From contig CACRSC010000078.1 of NCBI GenBank assembly GCA_902651635.1, positions 119,831 to 173,179 of the forward strand: a stretch of DNA of 53,349 nt, given 5' to 3'. Under the pieces are notes generated by a model. The model did not search any database, was not told where the DNA came from, and worked only from the letters and a program-made list of their open reading frames with translations. Below are positions 10,774 to 25,803 of this stretch, one piece after another. The stretch comes from Mastigamoeba balamuthi (Eukaryota > Evosea > Mastigamoebida > Mastigamoebidae). A program made the position numbers and the translations under genes. The first letter of the stretch is position 1. The number at the start of each line of letters is the position of its first letter.

Positions 10774-11831
10774 ATGAGAACAGCCCTTCTCGTGCTCGCC
10801 TGCTGCGCCGCTGCCGCGGTGCTCGCCGCCGGCCCCGTCGCGCTGCCCAACACGTGGTCGTGGACCAGCAGCCCAGTCCTCGTCGACGTCAAGAGCGACG
10901 CGGCGCACGCCGTCAAGAGCGTCAAAGACCCCACGGTCGTATTCTCCAACGGCGTCTACCACGTCGTGGCCTCGGTCTTCACGTCGACGGGCTACAGCAT
11001 GGTCTACTTCAACTTCACGACCCCAGACAGGGCAAACACTGCTCCCTGGTACTTCCTCGACCAGACCGCGGGCTTCGGGGGCTACAAGTGCGCACCGCAG
11101 CTGTTCTACTTCGCGCCCCAGGGGCTCTGGTACCTCGTCTTCCAGACGCCGTACCCCACGTACTCGACCAACAAGAACCCCGGAAACCCCAAGGGCTGGT
11201 CGGCCCCCAAGACGTTCTTCACCGCCATGCCCAAGAGTGCCTTGGACTTCTGGATCATCTGCGACGACGCCAACTGCCACATGTTCTTCTCAGACGACAA
11301 CGGCGGCTGGTTCCGCACGTCCACCCTCAAGAGCGCGTTCCCTGGCGGCTGGTCGGGGCAGTTCACGACTGTGCTCAAGTCGCAGAACAAGTTTGAGTAC
11401 TATGAGGCCTCGTGGGTGTACAGGCTGACGACGCAGCAGCTCTACATCGCGGGCATCGAGGGCCTGGGCTTGGACGGCCAGCGCTACTACCAGACCTTCA
11501 CGGCTCCGTCGCTGTCGGGGAGCTGGACGCCGCTGACGAAGGAGTTCGCGAGCAACAGGAACGTCGTCATCCCCTCGGGCGTGTGGACCAAGTCGATCAG
11601 CCACGGCGAGCTTATCCGGGCAAGCCCCGACGAGAGGATGCTGCTCAACCCCTGCGGCATCAGGTTCCTCTACCAGGGAGTTGACCCCAAGGTGAGCAGA
11701 CCACAATTCTCCGCTCTGCCGCAGTTGCTAACGAGGCTCTGGAATTTGTGGCGCAGTCCATGGCGCAGTACGACCAGATGCCGTACAAGCTCGGCCTGCT
11801 GACGTCGACGACGAGGATTTCCGGGTGCTGA
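10774..11831 (+). CDS. Secreted GH62 alpha-L-arabinofuranosidase, copy 3
   Basis: Exons 10774–11691 and 11757–11831 encode 330 residues with signal peptide (1–19), the three acidic active-site candidates (Asp52, Asp158, Glu211) and the shared C-terminal second exon. It is closest to copy 2 in both protein and promoter. The loop before the intron differs (GVDPK instead of GTSP-x-x-D), and the second exon begins with a different short segment (SMAQYDQMP). From 11235 onwards the gene lies in the first copy of an exact 2,244-base duplication, so the same C-terminal half appears again at 13480–14076 without a start. Only this copy is complete. Confidence 0.88.
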
Positions 11832-12039
11832 GGGCAGGAGCTGTTCACCATGGGGAGCATTTGTGAATACGCATAAACAGGATTTCGAGTGACACCATCA
11901 AGCTTCTCGTGTCTTCAGATTCAATTGCTGTGGGTCTCCCAGAGCGTTTCCTATTCCTCTCGGCATGTAGGCGACTGTCTCTCCGATGGAGGTCCCAGAG
12001 GGGTGAGCCCGAGGCCGAGGGAAGCAGCCCCCGGGGGAC

Positions 12040-13478
<1,439 letters not shown>

Positions 13479-13479
13479 N
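13479..13479. other. Single unresolved base (N) at a contig join
   Basis: The only ambiguous base in the window lies exactly at the junction of the two copies of the 2,244-base block. In the second copy the matching position (15724) is G and actin continues normally. Confidence 0.95.
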
Positions 13480-16443
<2,964 letters not shown>

Positions 16444-16781
16444 GTGCGCTGTCTTTGTGGCGAAGCTGGCGTCGCTTTCAACCGTGTTGGGCGCACCAGC
16501 CAGCGCCTTCTGAGACGGTAACTGGCAAACAACGACGATGGTGATCTGTTCAGACGAGGGAGGTCTTTCCCGCTGGGGCTTGTTTCTGCCTGATCCCATT
16601 CATTCGCGGTGATTGTTGTCTGCTGACCGTAAGCCCGGAGTGGTCTGGCACCGAGGGGGAACAAAACCAAGAGCGGTACATTGTGGAGTTCTAGACGCTG
16701 TCGCGGGACGCGCGCATGGCACGGCGGGTACGTAGGGGAGGGAGAGTGGTGGCGATGGTGTGGTCGAGTGCGAGAGAAACG
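16444..16781. other. Convergent intergenic, actin to M1 gene
   Basis: Actin (plus) and the large peptidase gene (minus) end towards each other here. The stretch should hold both 3' UTRs; I see no gene in it. Confidence 0.5.
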
Positions 16782-19700
16782 TCAGGGGCCCGCGGTGAAG
16801 AGGCGGCTCTCGATGACCATCGAGCGCATCTTGACCTTGACCTGCGGGTCCTGCTCCTCGCGGACGATCCGGAAGACCTTGCGCGCGAGCTCGCGCTCCC
16901 TCTGCTCGCCGGCCAGCAGCTCGCCGAAGACGTAGAGGCCCATCGCGCGGTCCTCGACGAGCAGCCGCTCGACCTCGCCGTAGGCCGGCCAGTAGCGCGC
17001 GCGCAGCACGAGCTCGCACCAGCGGTGCCGCACCTCGGCGTTGCGCGAGCCGAAGGCCAGCCGGCGGTCGAGCGCGTCGCAGAGCGCGTGCAGCACGGGC
17101 GGCTCGACCTCGACGAGCCTGTCGAGCAGCAGGCAGAGCTGCTCCGAGGACCAGGCGGCGCGGACGGGCGCGGCCATCGCCTCGACGACGCGCTCGGCCT
17201 CGGCGGCCCTGCGCTCGCGCAGGAGGCTCTCGGCCTGCATGACGCGGTCGAGCGCGCGGTCGACGGCCTGCACGAGCGGGTTGCGCTCGACGCCGGGCGC
17301 GCGGGCGGGGTCGCGGATGACGCGGGCCACGTCGGGGCTGTAGAGCCAGTCCTCGCAGATGGCGTCGACGTCGTCGCGGCCCGCGCGGGCCGCCGGGTGC
17401 GCGCTGAAGAAGAACTCGAGCATGTCGCGGCCGGCGATGAGCGAGTCGCGGAAGTGGTCGACGTACGACTCGAGGAACGCGTCAAAGGCCTCGGCGCCGA
17501 CGAGGCCCGCGAGGTGGTGCAGCAGGAAGTAGCCCTTCTGGTACGGTATCTGGTGGAACGTCGGCTCGAGCCCGCGCTGGACGATGGCCAGCTCCTGCTG
17601 GCGCCGCACCAGCTGCGTCGGCTGCTTGAGCACCGTGAAGATCTCCTCCGTGTTCTCCACGTCGCTCATCAGCGTCCGGTAGCGCAGCAGCGCCGACAGC
17701 TGCGAGCGGTGCGCCTGCGCCTGCGCGTCGGCGCCGTCGGCCAGCAGCACGACGCGCTCGGCCGCGTAGTCTGCGAAGCCCTCGCTGAGCCAGACCTCGT
17801 TCCAGTCGGCCTCGGCGATCAGCAGCCCAAAGTACGCGTGCGACATCTCGTGCGCCAGCCGCTGCAGCATGCTGCCGTCGCCCGCCAGCATGCACGGCGC
17901 CAGGAAGCAGACGTACGGGCTCTGCAGGCCCAGCGCCGCGAACGAGTTGGGCACCACCACCACGTCGTAGCGGCTGTACGGGTACCGCCCCAGCAGCCGC
18001 TGGATCACCCGCGAGAACCGCGCGACGGCCGCCCCGACCTCGGCGACCGCCAGCGCCAGCTGCCGCTCGCTCGTCGCGAACACGCGGCACTGGGGGTACG
18101 CGCACTCGGCCACGTCTGCGCTGACGAAGCGCCCGGCGGCCATCGCGATGGTGCTGCACGGCAGCGCCGTCTGCATCGCAAACTCGAACTCGGCGCGCCG
18201 CCCGCCCGCCGCCGGCCGCTGGGCCACGCACGGCGCGCTGAGCACGGCCACGCAGCCCGCGGGCACGCGCACCAGCGCCTCGTACGTGCACTGCTCCGTC
18301 GGCGCGTCGGCGCACGGCAGCAGCGAGCGGTTGTTGAGCGGCGACCCGCACGAGTACACAAAGTCGCTGGCGCTCCACGTCAGCGAGCGCCCCGCCCGCG
18401 ACGTCGTGTAGCGCAGCCGCACGCGCTTCGGGAACGCCTCGCAGCCCTCGGGCCGCCGCACCGTCACCGAGACGCGGTCAAACGCGAAGTCCAGCGGCCG
18501 CTCGCGCTCGCCGTCGCCGTCGGCGTCGCCGCCCTCGACGGCGCAGGCGCTGAGGACCTGCACGTCGCTGAGGTCGAGCACGAGCGCGGCGACGCCCGGG
18601 CGCAGCTCGTCGACCGTGTACGTGGCCTCGCCCGCGATGACGCGGCGCTCAAAGTCGACGTCGAGCACGACGCGCATGTGCGGCACGCGCAGCTCGCGGA
18701 CGTTGGCGCTGAGCGTGATGTCCATGTCGTCGGCCTCGCGCTTGTGCTCGGCGGCCTCTGTGGCGTCCGCGAGGCTCGGCGACGGCGTCGACTCGGCCGC
18801 GGCCGCGCCCGTCCTGCTGCGCTTGCGCGCGCCGGGGGGCGACGGCTCGTGCTCGTCCGCGGCGGCCGAGACGCCCGCGATGGCCTTGTAGTCGACGCGG
18901 CGCTTGCGCGTGCGGATCTCGAGGCGCTGCTCGTCGCCCGCCAGCGGCGCCGAGAGCGCGGCCACGCGCGGCTGCAGCAGCACGAGGCCGGCGCGCTGCG
19001 CGAGGCCCGGGCAGACGGCCCTGCACTCGCGCACGACGTCCTCGAGCTCCCACGCCTGCGGCTGCTGCGAGGGCGTCGGCGAGCGCTGCCCGGCCGCGGC
19101 GGCGCTGCTGCTGTCGAGCGGGGCGCCGTTCTCGCCGGCCGCGAGGTGGACGAGGTACATGAGCAGCGGCACGTAGAAGCAGGGCGCCGTCTGCTCGCCC
19201 GAGACGAACGCGCTGACGGGGCAGCGCAGCGCGGCCGCGGCGCCCTCGAGCAGCTCGCGGGGCGCGGGGCTGCCGAAGTGGACGCCGTAGACGCGCGGCG
19301 GCGCGAGGGCCGCCAGCGACGTCGCGAGCGCCAGCGCCAGGGCGCGCGACGACTGCGGGTCCAGCGCGCCGACGACGACGACGAGGCTGCGCGCGCACCG
19401 CGGGGCCCGGGCGGCGGCGACGAGCACCTCGTGGGCGCTCTCGGCGGCGACCGTCACGGCGTCGACGTCGATGTCGCTGCGCGAGCGCAGGTTGATGGCC
19501 AGCGCCCGCGCGAGCGTCCCCGAGGCGGGCGTCGCCACGAAGACGACCTGCAGCGCAGAGCCCACGCGCTGGGGGCCGTGCACGTGCTCGTGGGCCGCGG
19601 GGTCCGCGCCCAGCAGCTCCTCGACGTGCGTGTGCGACTCGTACTCGTCGCTGGGGTTGTACGACCCCGCGCGGGCCTCGCCGCGCAGCACGCAGAGGCC

Positions 19701-21116
19701 CATCTCGTCGGCGAGGTCCGGGAAGAGGTCGACCTGCGCGCGGTTGACGAGCTCGTGCAGGCACCGGAACTGCGAGGGCCGCCGCGCCGCGTTGTCGCAG
19801 GCGCGCTGCAGCGACGCCAGCACAAAGTGCGCGTCGGCCGTCTGGCAGCCCGTGTAGTAGACCTCGTTGGCGCAGCCCGCGACGTCGGCCTCGAGCGTCC
19901 CGTCGCGCAGCCACGCGGCGTCGACGGGCCACGAGCGGTGCGAGCTGTCGAGGCGCATCGCGTAGCAGCAGCTCAGGTAGACGCCCGCCAGCGAGTCGCC
20001 CAGCGCCGCCTGCAGCGCCACCACCGCGTCGTGCACCGACATGAACTCCTCGAACGCGTGCGCCGCCGCGATCGCCGACGGCGTGCACGTGAACACCTGC
20101 CCCTGCGTGCTCGCGTGCGTGCTGACCACCACCAGCACCGGCATCCGCAGCGGCCTCCTCCTCCTCCCCCTCGCCGCCGTCTTCTTCCCCGCCGAACCCG
20201 TCGGAGAACCGGACGAACTCGACGAGGAATCGTCCGGCTGCTGCTGCTGCTGCTGCTGCTTGTGCTGCACGTGGACCGGGGAGCAGTCGGGGCAGGCGAC
20301 GGCCTCGTGGGCGGCGCGGACGCTGGCCATGAACTGCTTGCGCGAGCGGAAGCGGTGGACGGCGACGGCAGAGCCCGGGTGGGCGGCCTCGCAGAGGGCG
20401 GGCAGCCAGCGGGCGAGCGTGCAGCGCGCGTCGTCGAGCTCCAGCAGCAGCACAAAGAGGTTCTGGCACCGCGCCAGGGCGCCCGCCACGGCCCCGCGCA
20501 GGTCCTCGCGGTACAGCGGCATGCCCGCCGTCACCCGCGAGACGTAGTCGTCCGTCTGCAGTTGCGCGGGCAGCACGTGAGATTTTCGGGCCGCGGAAAG
20601 ATTCGGAACTCGAGATACAAATATCCGCGCGGGGGTGGCGCCGCGGCGTCAGCCCCTCCGCGCGGTGAGACGCTCCGAGAAGAGCGCCGTTGTCCCAAAA
20701 CGGAGTTTTTCAAATTCAAAATGCAAAAAGATATAACCAGATCGATCCGAATCAGAAGGAACGGGGAAAACCACCTCGCGGTTGGCACCGCCCCGCCCGC
20801 GCGCGCGCAAGAAACCCGGGGCGCGCGGACTGAACCTGAGGAAAATATCCGGAAAATCTCCGCCTGGGGGGGGCCGCCGAAGAAGGGGGGGGGAGGTGTA
20901 CGGAACTGCGTCCTGGACGTGGGTGGCGAGGGCGGCCATGGGCTCGGGCTCGTTGGGGACCCAGAGCCTGTCGCAGGGGCAGTGCCTGAAGGCGCAGCGC
21001 ATGCGGCCGGGGGCGTCGCCGTCGCCGCTGTCCTCTGTGCTGCCGTCGTCCTCGACATCAAAGCACGTGCTCGTGGGGTACTCGACGTCGCACGCGCACC
21101 TGGCCTCCCCCGCCAT
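16782..21116 (-). CDS. CHAT/caspase-like plus M1 aminopeptidase fusion
   Basis: A protein of about 1,327 residues is predicted from exon 1 (21116–20907) and a huge exon 2 (20555–16782). Exon 1 is cysteine-rich (CAC … CAFRHCPC). Next, residues about 85–290 alternate beta strands and helices with a His in VVSTHAS (about 217) and a Cys in YLSCCYA (about 266), the spacing and setting of the caspase/CHAT His–Cys dyad. A glutamine run separates strands 2 and 3. A second alpha/beta region (about 395–560) is unassigned, perhaps TIR- or CHAT-like. From about 690 on it is an M1 metallopeptidase closest to aminopeptidase O: HEMSH (17838–17852) then Glu 18 residues later, zinc ligands, FAALGLQSP in place of GxMEN, and a helical C-terminal domain. 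The donor after 20907 is weak (GTTCC), so the first join is tentative. The metallopeptidase call is strong; the N-terminal call is inference. Confidence 0.75.
20556..20906 (-). other. Probable first intron of the M1 fusion gene
   Basis: On the minus strand an acceptor GCAACTGCAG precedes 20555. The interval holds long C/G runs, AT-rich patches and no conserved motif. Its 351 bases are much longer than other introns in the left half, so an additional small exon could hide in it. Confidence 0.4.
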
Positions 21117-21194
21117 CAGCGTCTCTCGGCGGTCTTCGCTCCCTGCGAGCAGTGGGTGAGCAGAGAGGGCTGCTGAGACCGTGGAGTGCGCAGA

Positions 21195-21240
21195 GTGGAG
21201 AGTGTGGAGAGTGTGGAGAGTGTGGAGTGCATTATAAAAA
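21195..21240. promoter_or_regulatory. GTGGAGAGT tandem repeat next to a TATA box
   Basis: Four copies of a 9-base unit (GTGGAGAGT) are followed directly by ATTATAAAAA at 21230–21240. It lies between the divergent M1 gene (start 21116) and the small gene at 21776, so it may serve either. Confidence 0.45.
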
Positions 21241-21775
21241 CAGCAGCCAGAGGGGCAGCCCCACCCAAGCCAGCGCTGCGTCACTCACGGGCGTGTTGCT
21301 GCGGGGCCACGCGTGCACGTGAACAGGTAGGTCTCTCCGCTGGCGGGCCGTCGGGAAGCGACGAGCGAGAGAGCAGAGGGGAGAGAGAGAAGAGGGGAGA
21401 GAGAGAGCGGAGGAGGTGAGGAGGTGGGGTTTTTTATTTGCGCCCGATGACGTAAGAATTGTTTTTGGGCGATCTTCCGTGCCTGTGCCCGGGGTCGTCC
21501 CCGGGCAGCCGCAGCACCGCTAATTTGTCCCACGGGGTGCGGGGGACCGCCCCCGGTGCCCGGGCGAAACAGCCTGACCCAGCACCCCGATAACCTGGCC
21601 ACTACGTCACCTGCTGACGACAGCAGGAATTTCTCACACGCCCTCCCCTCTAATCTCCGCCCCCTTCTCCACATTTCACTTAGCTCACAGAGCGCACAGG
21701 TGCGCAGCGGCCCCGCCTCCCGCCTGCCTTCCCGCACTGACAGCGCACACCGCGCAGAGAAAGAGAGCGCGAACG
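21241..21775. other. Divergent intergenic with purine runs and CRE-like sites
   Basis: Contains a GA-rich tract (about 21363–21420) and two CRE-like sequences, TGACGTAA near 21448 and TACGTCAC near 21603. GC-rich inverted repeats lie between. It is likely the promoter of the small gene at 21776. Confidence 0.4.
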
Positions 21776-22024
21776 ATGGAGGCGCAGAAGAAGTACAGGC
21801 CCGCGGCTGCGGACCACGACCGCGAGGTGCTGGGGACCGGGGGCGTCTCGGGGATGCAGTGGTCCGACTACACCCGCGCCGTCTCGCCCGCGCGCGTGGG
21901 CGTCGCCTGCGGCAGGCCGCTTCCGGCCGAGGCGAAGCGCATCGACATTGTCGAGATGGTCTACTCGATGGAGGAGCAGCCCGCGGACCCGACGGTCCAC
22001 GAGTGGCGCTCGGTCTGCGACTAG
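21776..22024 (+). CDS. Small hypothetical protein (82 aa)
   Basis: An ATG-initiated frame of 82 codons ends in TAG. The codon use is GC-rich, like the neighbouring genes, and the sequence is compositionally balanced with a WSDY motif, a central Ala/Arg/Val part and an acidic C-terminal third ending HEWRSVCD. There is no signal peptide, membrane segment or known domain. It is the last feature of the GC-rich half. I cannot assign a function; moderate confidence rests on the good start context (GAACGATGG) and typical composition. Confidence 0.5.
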   Translation: MEAQKKYRPAAADHDREVLGTGGVSGMQWSDYTRAVSPARVGVACGRPLPAEAKRIDIVEMVYSMEEQPADPTVHEWRSVCD

Positions 22025-22149
22025 GAGGGGGTCACTGGCCCCCTCCCCCGAGTCGCGGCAAAAAGGCCCCGCAGCCACCGCGGACACTGGCACAATTGAC
22101 CAGTGAGCGCGTCCGAATGGCACTGAGAGGCACCGCCGCTCCTCCCCGC

Positions 22150-22480
22150 GGATGAATTGCTTATAAATACACGCGGCGGTTTTCCTCGTTGAAACGCCGA
22201 GGAAAAGTCTTGCGTCTTTTCCCTCCCACGTGGGGGGGAGGACGAAAGAACAAGCGTTCACGCCTGCAACAAGGTTATGCTTGCAGGTAGCGAACAGGAG
22301 AGGGTGGTCTCGAGTCTGAATACCCACAGTCTGGCGAGCCTCGTTACTTCGAGGCAACCACTTCGGCGAGCTGAGTGAGTGCTCGGGCACCTTCACCAAC
22401 TGCATCACCACGTCTTCTGTCTTACTGCGAGCTCGATCTTGTCTTGCAGAATCCTGCAGGCTGGGCAGGCTCTGCAGGCT
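22150..22480 (+). ncRNA. Candidate structured RNA downstream of a TATA box
   Basis: TTATAAATA at 22151–22159 is followed by five strong hairpins: 22180–22188/22198–22206 (TTTTCCTCG with CGAGGAAAA), 22222–22241 (CCTCCCAC with GTGGG…GGGAGG), 22263–22269/22281–22287 (CCTGCAA with TTGCAGG), 22338–22343/22350–22355 (GCCTCG with CGAGGC) and 22453–22459/22472–22478 (CCTGCAG with CTGCAGG). No protein frame explains them. A pol III transcript is doubtful because TTTT occurs early. I could not match it to a known RNA class. Confidence 0.25.
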
Positions 22481-22887
22481 CCGTGCGGTATCTAGTGTCT
22501 GCGGGGCAATAACATACAAATAGGAATTCTTCAATGGGCAGAATTATGCAGAAAAGAGCTTCTCAGTTGTACAGTACCGGCAAAAAGTCCCCACCTGGAG
22601 GACTTCTGCATTGCCAAACAGCATGGGAGGTGAACATTTTAATGAAAGCCTCATTAGTAAAAACGACCTAGTTTCAGTTCCAATATTGATGCCTATGATA
22701 CTACAATATCCATTTCGCCATTTGGCACTGAGAAAGAAGCAGTTTCAATAGCAGCTGTGTCATGCACAGGCCCCCCCCCCTTTCCACATGCAGACAGTGA
22801 GAGGTACTACACTTCTGATCACACCTTTCTTTGTTATGCATGATATCATGACCACTGGGCAGCCCTGGCCAAACAGAGGCTAAAACG
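22481..22887. other. Transition into AT-rich DNA
   Basis: Base composition changes from GC-rich to AT-rich across this stretch. No gene is supported. Confidence 0.5.
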
Positions 22888-23281
22888 ACTTTCCCTTTGT
22901 CTAAACTATTTCCCATGGACACCCCCATAAAATGAAGAAAAGAAGGCAAAAAGTCACATTTGAAATCAGGAAACAGAGGCTTACAAATGGAAAAAGTGAT
23001 AATAAAGTTTGAGATTTCTTAGTATTTCAGTTTTATTGCATGCGATAAACCTCAAAGAATAGAAAAAATGGTTTATCGCGTGTGATAACACTAAAAGTAA
23101 AAATACATCGGTTTTATTGTGTGCGATAAAATAAACAAGAGAAAAAACGTGAGTTCAAATGTTTTTTCAGAGGCCTTAAGTATTGTGAACCTCTGTTTTC
23201 CTGTTTCAAATGCTACTTTTTGCCCTTTTTTCCCCTTTTGATGGGATGTCTGTGGGAAATACTATAGACAAAGGGAAAGTT
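22888..23281. repeat. Inverted repeat pair with palindromes between
   Basis: About 92 bases at 22888–22978 return inverted and roughly 85% similar at 23188–23281. Each arm read outward encodes a similar phrase (GN-S/T-x-DKGKV). The phrase and its context weakly recall piggyBac-type transposases. The 200 bases between hold three palindromic motifs. It looks like debris of two oppositely oriented copies of one element. Confidence 0.5.
23030..23131. repeat. GATAA palindrome cluster 1
   Basis: Three imperfect palindromes at 23030–23050, 23071–23089 and 23111–23131 fit TTTATYRCAYRYGATAAA, the dispersed motif family of the AT-rich half. Confidence 0.6.
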
Positions 23282-23830
23282 TCTATTGTCATGTGTACAG
23301 ACCACTATGAACGACCCTGGTTGATTGCCAGACTGCACAACAGTGTAGCCGAGCTCAGGGCCTCTCATGTTATGCACAAAATAGCAGCAACAGTGCTCAC
23401 TCGTGAGGACTGGGAGGAGTGAGATAAGGATGACCTGATTATCTCACAGAGTTGGAGACTGAACACTCAGGTTGTGCTCAAACATATCACATCCCCTATC
23501 ATGCATCACAACTGCAGATCTTTGTCCTTATCGTGTGTGTACTAATGTTCAAGTCTCTCATGGTGGCAAATAGGTTTTCTGTGCAAACGCCTCTTCTGAA
23601 CCCCCCCTTTGATGCCCAGTAATGCGTGGGATGGGGGCAGGAGGCCCCTATGAGGGTGAGAGACTCAAGGAAGAAGAAGAAGACGGAGTGATGATGTATT
23701 GATTTGTATTCGTGTGGTGATGAGAGGGTGGGTGGGGAAATGCTATTCCTTTGCCTAGGGGGTGCAGTCCCTTGACATCACTGCTCTACTTCAAAGGACA
23801 AGCATGGAGAGACCTTGGAGAAGTCAATCG
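23282..23830. other. No gene seen; 3' flank of the retroelement
   Basis: Contains C-runs, a GAAGAAGAAG purine patch near 23670 and no supported gene. An LTR might be expected here but no terminal repeat could be matched by eye. Confidence 0.4.
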
Positions 23831-23835
23831 ATGGT

Positions 23836-25803
23836 CTAGGTCCACAGGTGGGGGTGTGCCTGCATGTATGTGACGACCTGGTCGACATTCTTGTTGTCGT
23901 CAGAGGAAATCCACGAATGTGGGTCGTTGTCCCTGAAGTCTGGGCAGCCCAGCCAACGTACGTGAAGCTTGAGCCTGCCAGCAACGTGATGATGATGTAG
24001 GACTGTGTCCAGGGCCATCTCGTCATGTGTGCGTGATGCCTCCGCCTGGAGTTGTGCAGTGGTGAGAGCTCCCGTGTGAAACAAGTGCATCATGTTGACG
24101 TGGGCATGGGTGTGAGTACCCACCCCGCAGAAGGTTCTCGAGGTGTAGCAATGGTGGTCGAGCTTCTTGATGACACGGAATGGACTCCTAACGTAATGTC
24201 GAGCTTGTGGTCACGGTCCTTGTCAAGGAGAACGTAGTCACCGACATCAAAGTGCGACCTGCCCCGTTTCTTGGCCAGGTACTGCCTGCGGGCCTTCTCG
24301 AATGCAGCCTGCTGGAGAGAGGCAATACGTGCGAACGTGTCATGTTGGCATAGCAGGAGCTGGTCGTGGAGCAACTGGGGGTCCATGTCAGGGCACTCGG
24401 TGTCGTCGTCCTTGTTAATTGCCAGGTAGAGATGAGTCTGACTGGCAAAACCATGAATGACCTCAAAGGGCATGGCCCCAATGGAGTGCACATAGCTGTT
24501 GTTCAGGGCGAACATAGCAGCTGGTAGAACGTCAGGCCAGTCCAGGGAATGGTCCAAGAGAAGGGCCCGCAGAACCTGCACTGTATGTAGTACGCACTGC
24601 GACCTCCACAGCCCCGTGTCCCTCAGGGTGATATGCTGCCGAAATGTGATGCTCTGCATTAACCAGGTCGTTGAGGGCCTGAATGCGACTCAACTGGAAT
24701 GGAGAACCACTATCAGAAGTCATGAGCCTGTAGAACGCAGAAGGCAGTCGAGGTCCTCATGCACATCAGTAGAACGGACAGCCTCGAGATGGACCTCATG
24801 CAAAAAACAGTCTGTGATGATCAATACATACTTGAATCCCTTTGCCTCCTGAAGAGGGCCGAGGTAGTCCACAACGATGGACTCGTAAGGTGCATTGCCA
24901 GGCATCGTACCCATCAAATCTGCATGTGAGGTCGCAGGCCTGACCTTCTGGCACGTTGGGCACATTTGCACGAAGTGGGAAATGTTGTCGTACATACCAG
25001 GCCATGTACCACCTGCTTAATTGAGTGGTACGTGCGGTCCACTTCACCATCTCCTGCAAGCATGTCGTCGTGGCCGAGAACCATGATTGTAAGGTGGAGA
25101 GCATCGTTGGGCTTAACCAAGAGGCAGAAAACGCCCTCAACCATCTCGTGTGGTAGGGTGAGAAGCATTTCATGGAGGTTTCCCGTTGCTGGTCCGAAAG
25201 GTCATGTCCCAGAACAGCCATCATGCGTGTATCTCAGACATGAACATCGAGGTATTGGTGAATGGCGATGGGGTCATCAATAACCTGGCGCCACTGGGCC
25301 CGCGAGAAGAAATCACCACAGAAGTTAGTTTTCCCGGGCTGGTAGTGGATGCTGTAGGGCATCTCGTTCAGGATGACTGCCCAGTTCTGGATACAACAGT
25401 TGCTAGAGTCAGCCATCCAACGCAGGTTGCTGTGGTCGGGACGGTAAATAACATGCCGTGCATAAACCAAACTGAGTTCTCGTGCCCGCAGGTGTCCCTT
25501 GACGAGACCACGGGCCTCCTTTTCAGGCATTAAGAGGTTACAGTTACGCCGATCTGCAGGCTGCAGCACTTCTGATGAATGCCAGAATTCCCCAGCTAGA
25601 CTCCCCAGGGGCCTGTTGGAAAATCGTGGCTCCCGTGGCATATTCGCAGGCATCGGGGTCGATGATGATGACTGAGCCTGAAATGAGGTGAACGAGAATG
25701 GGTGCTGCACAGATGTCATGAACCAGGGTATCGAAGGCCTGTTGGTGAGCCTCAGTCCACTTGAACTTGATGTTGTGCCGTAGCAGCTCGTACATGCATG
25801 CAC
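23836..25803 (-). pseudogene. Retroelement RNase H, integrase and chromodomain region
   Basis: The minus strand encodes, in broken frames, an RNase H segment (near 25250–25750, with the ending HSNLRWMADSSN), and an integrase zinc-binding part ending HFVQMCPTCQK (near 24950). The integrase core follows (VDYLGPLQ…IITD and later TSDSG with AYHPEGHGAVE near 24600). After it come the C-terminal region ending DVGDYVLLDK (near 24240) and a chromodomain-like end (LKLHVRWLGCPDFRDND, near 23930). The core Asp, Asp, Glu are still present in pieces. Frames change at least at about 25590, 25010 and 24720. Integrase inserts the cDNA and the chromodomain guides it to chromatin; this copy cannot make an intact protein. 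Confidence 0.75.

Noticed and set aside
16716-21176. A plus-strand open frame of almost 1,500 codons antisense to the M1 fusion gene
   Set aside because: It is Arg/Ala/Val-rich, has no family signal and mirrors the GC-rich codon use of the minus-strand gene, which has clear peptidase motifs.
22199-22213. GAGGAAAAGTC resembles a conserved box of RNase P/MRP RNA
   Set aside because: The surrounding helices and other conserved boxes could not be found in the right order, and the match is short.
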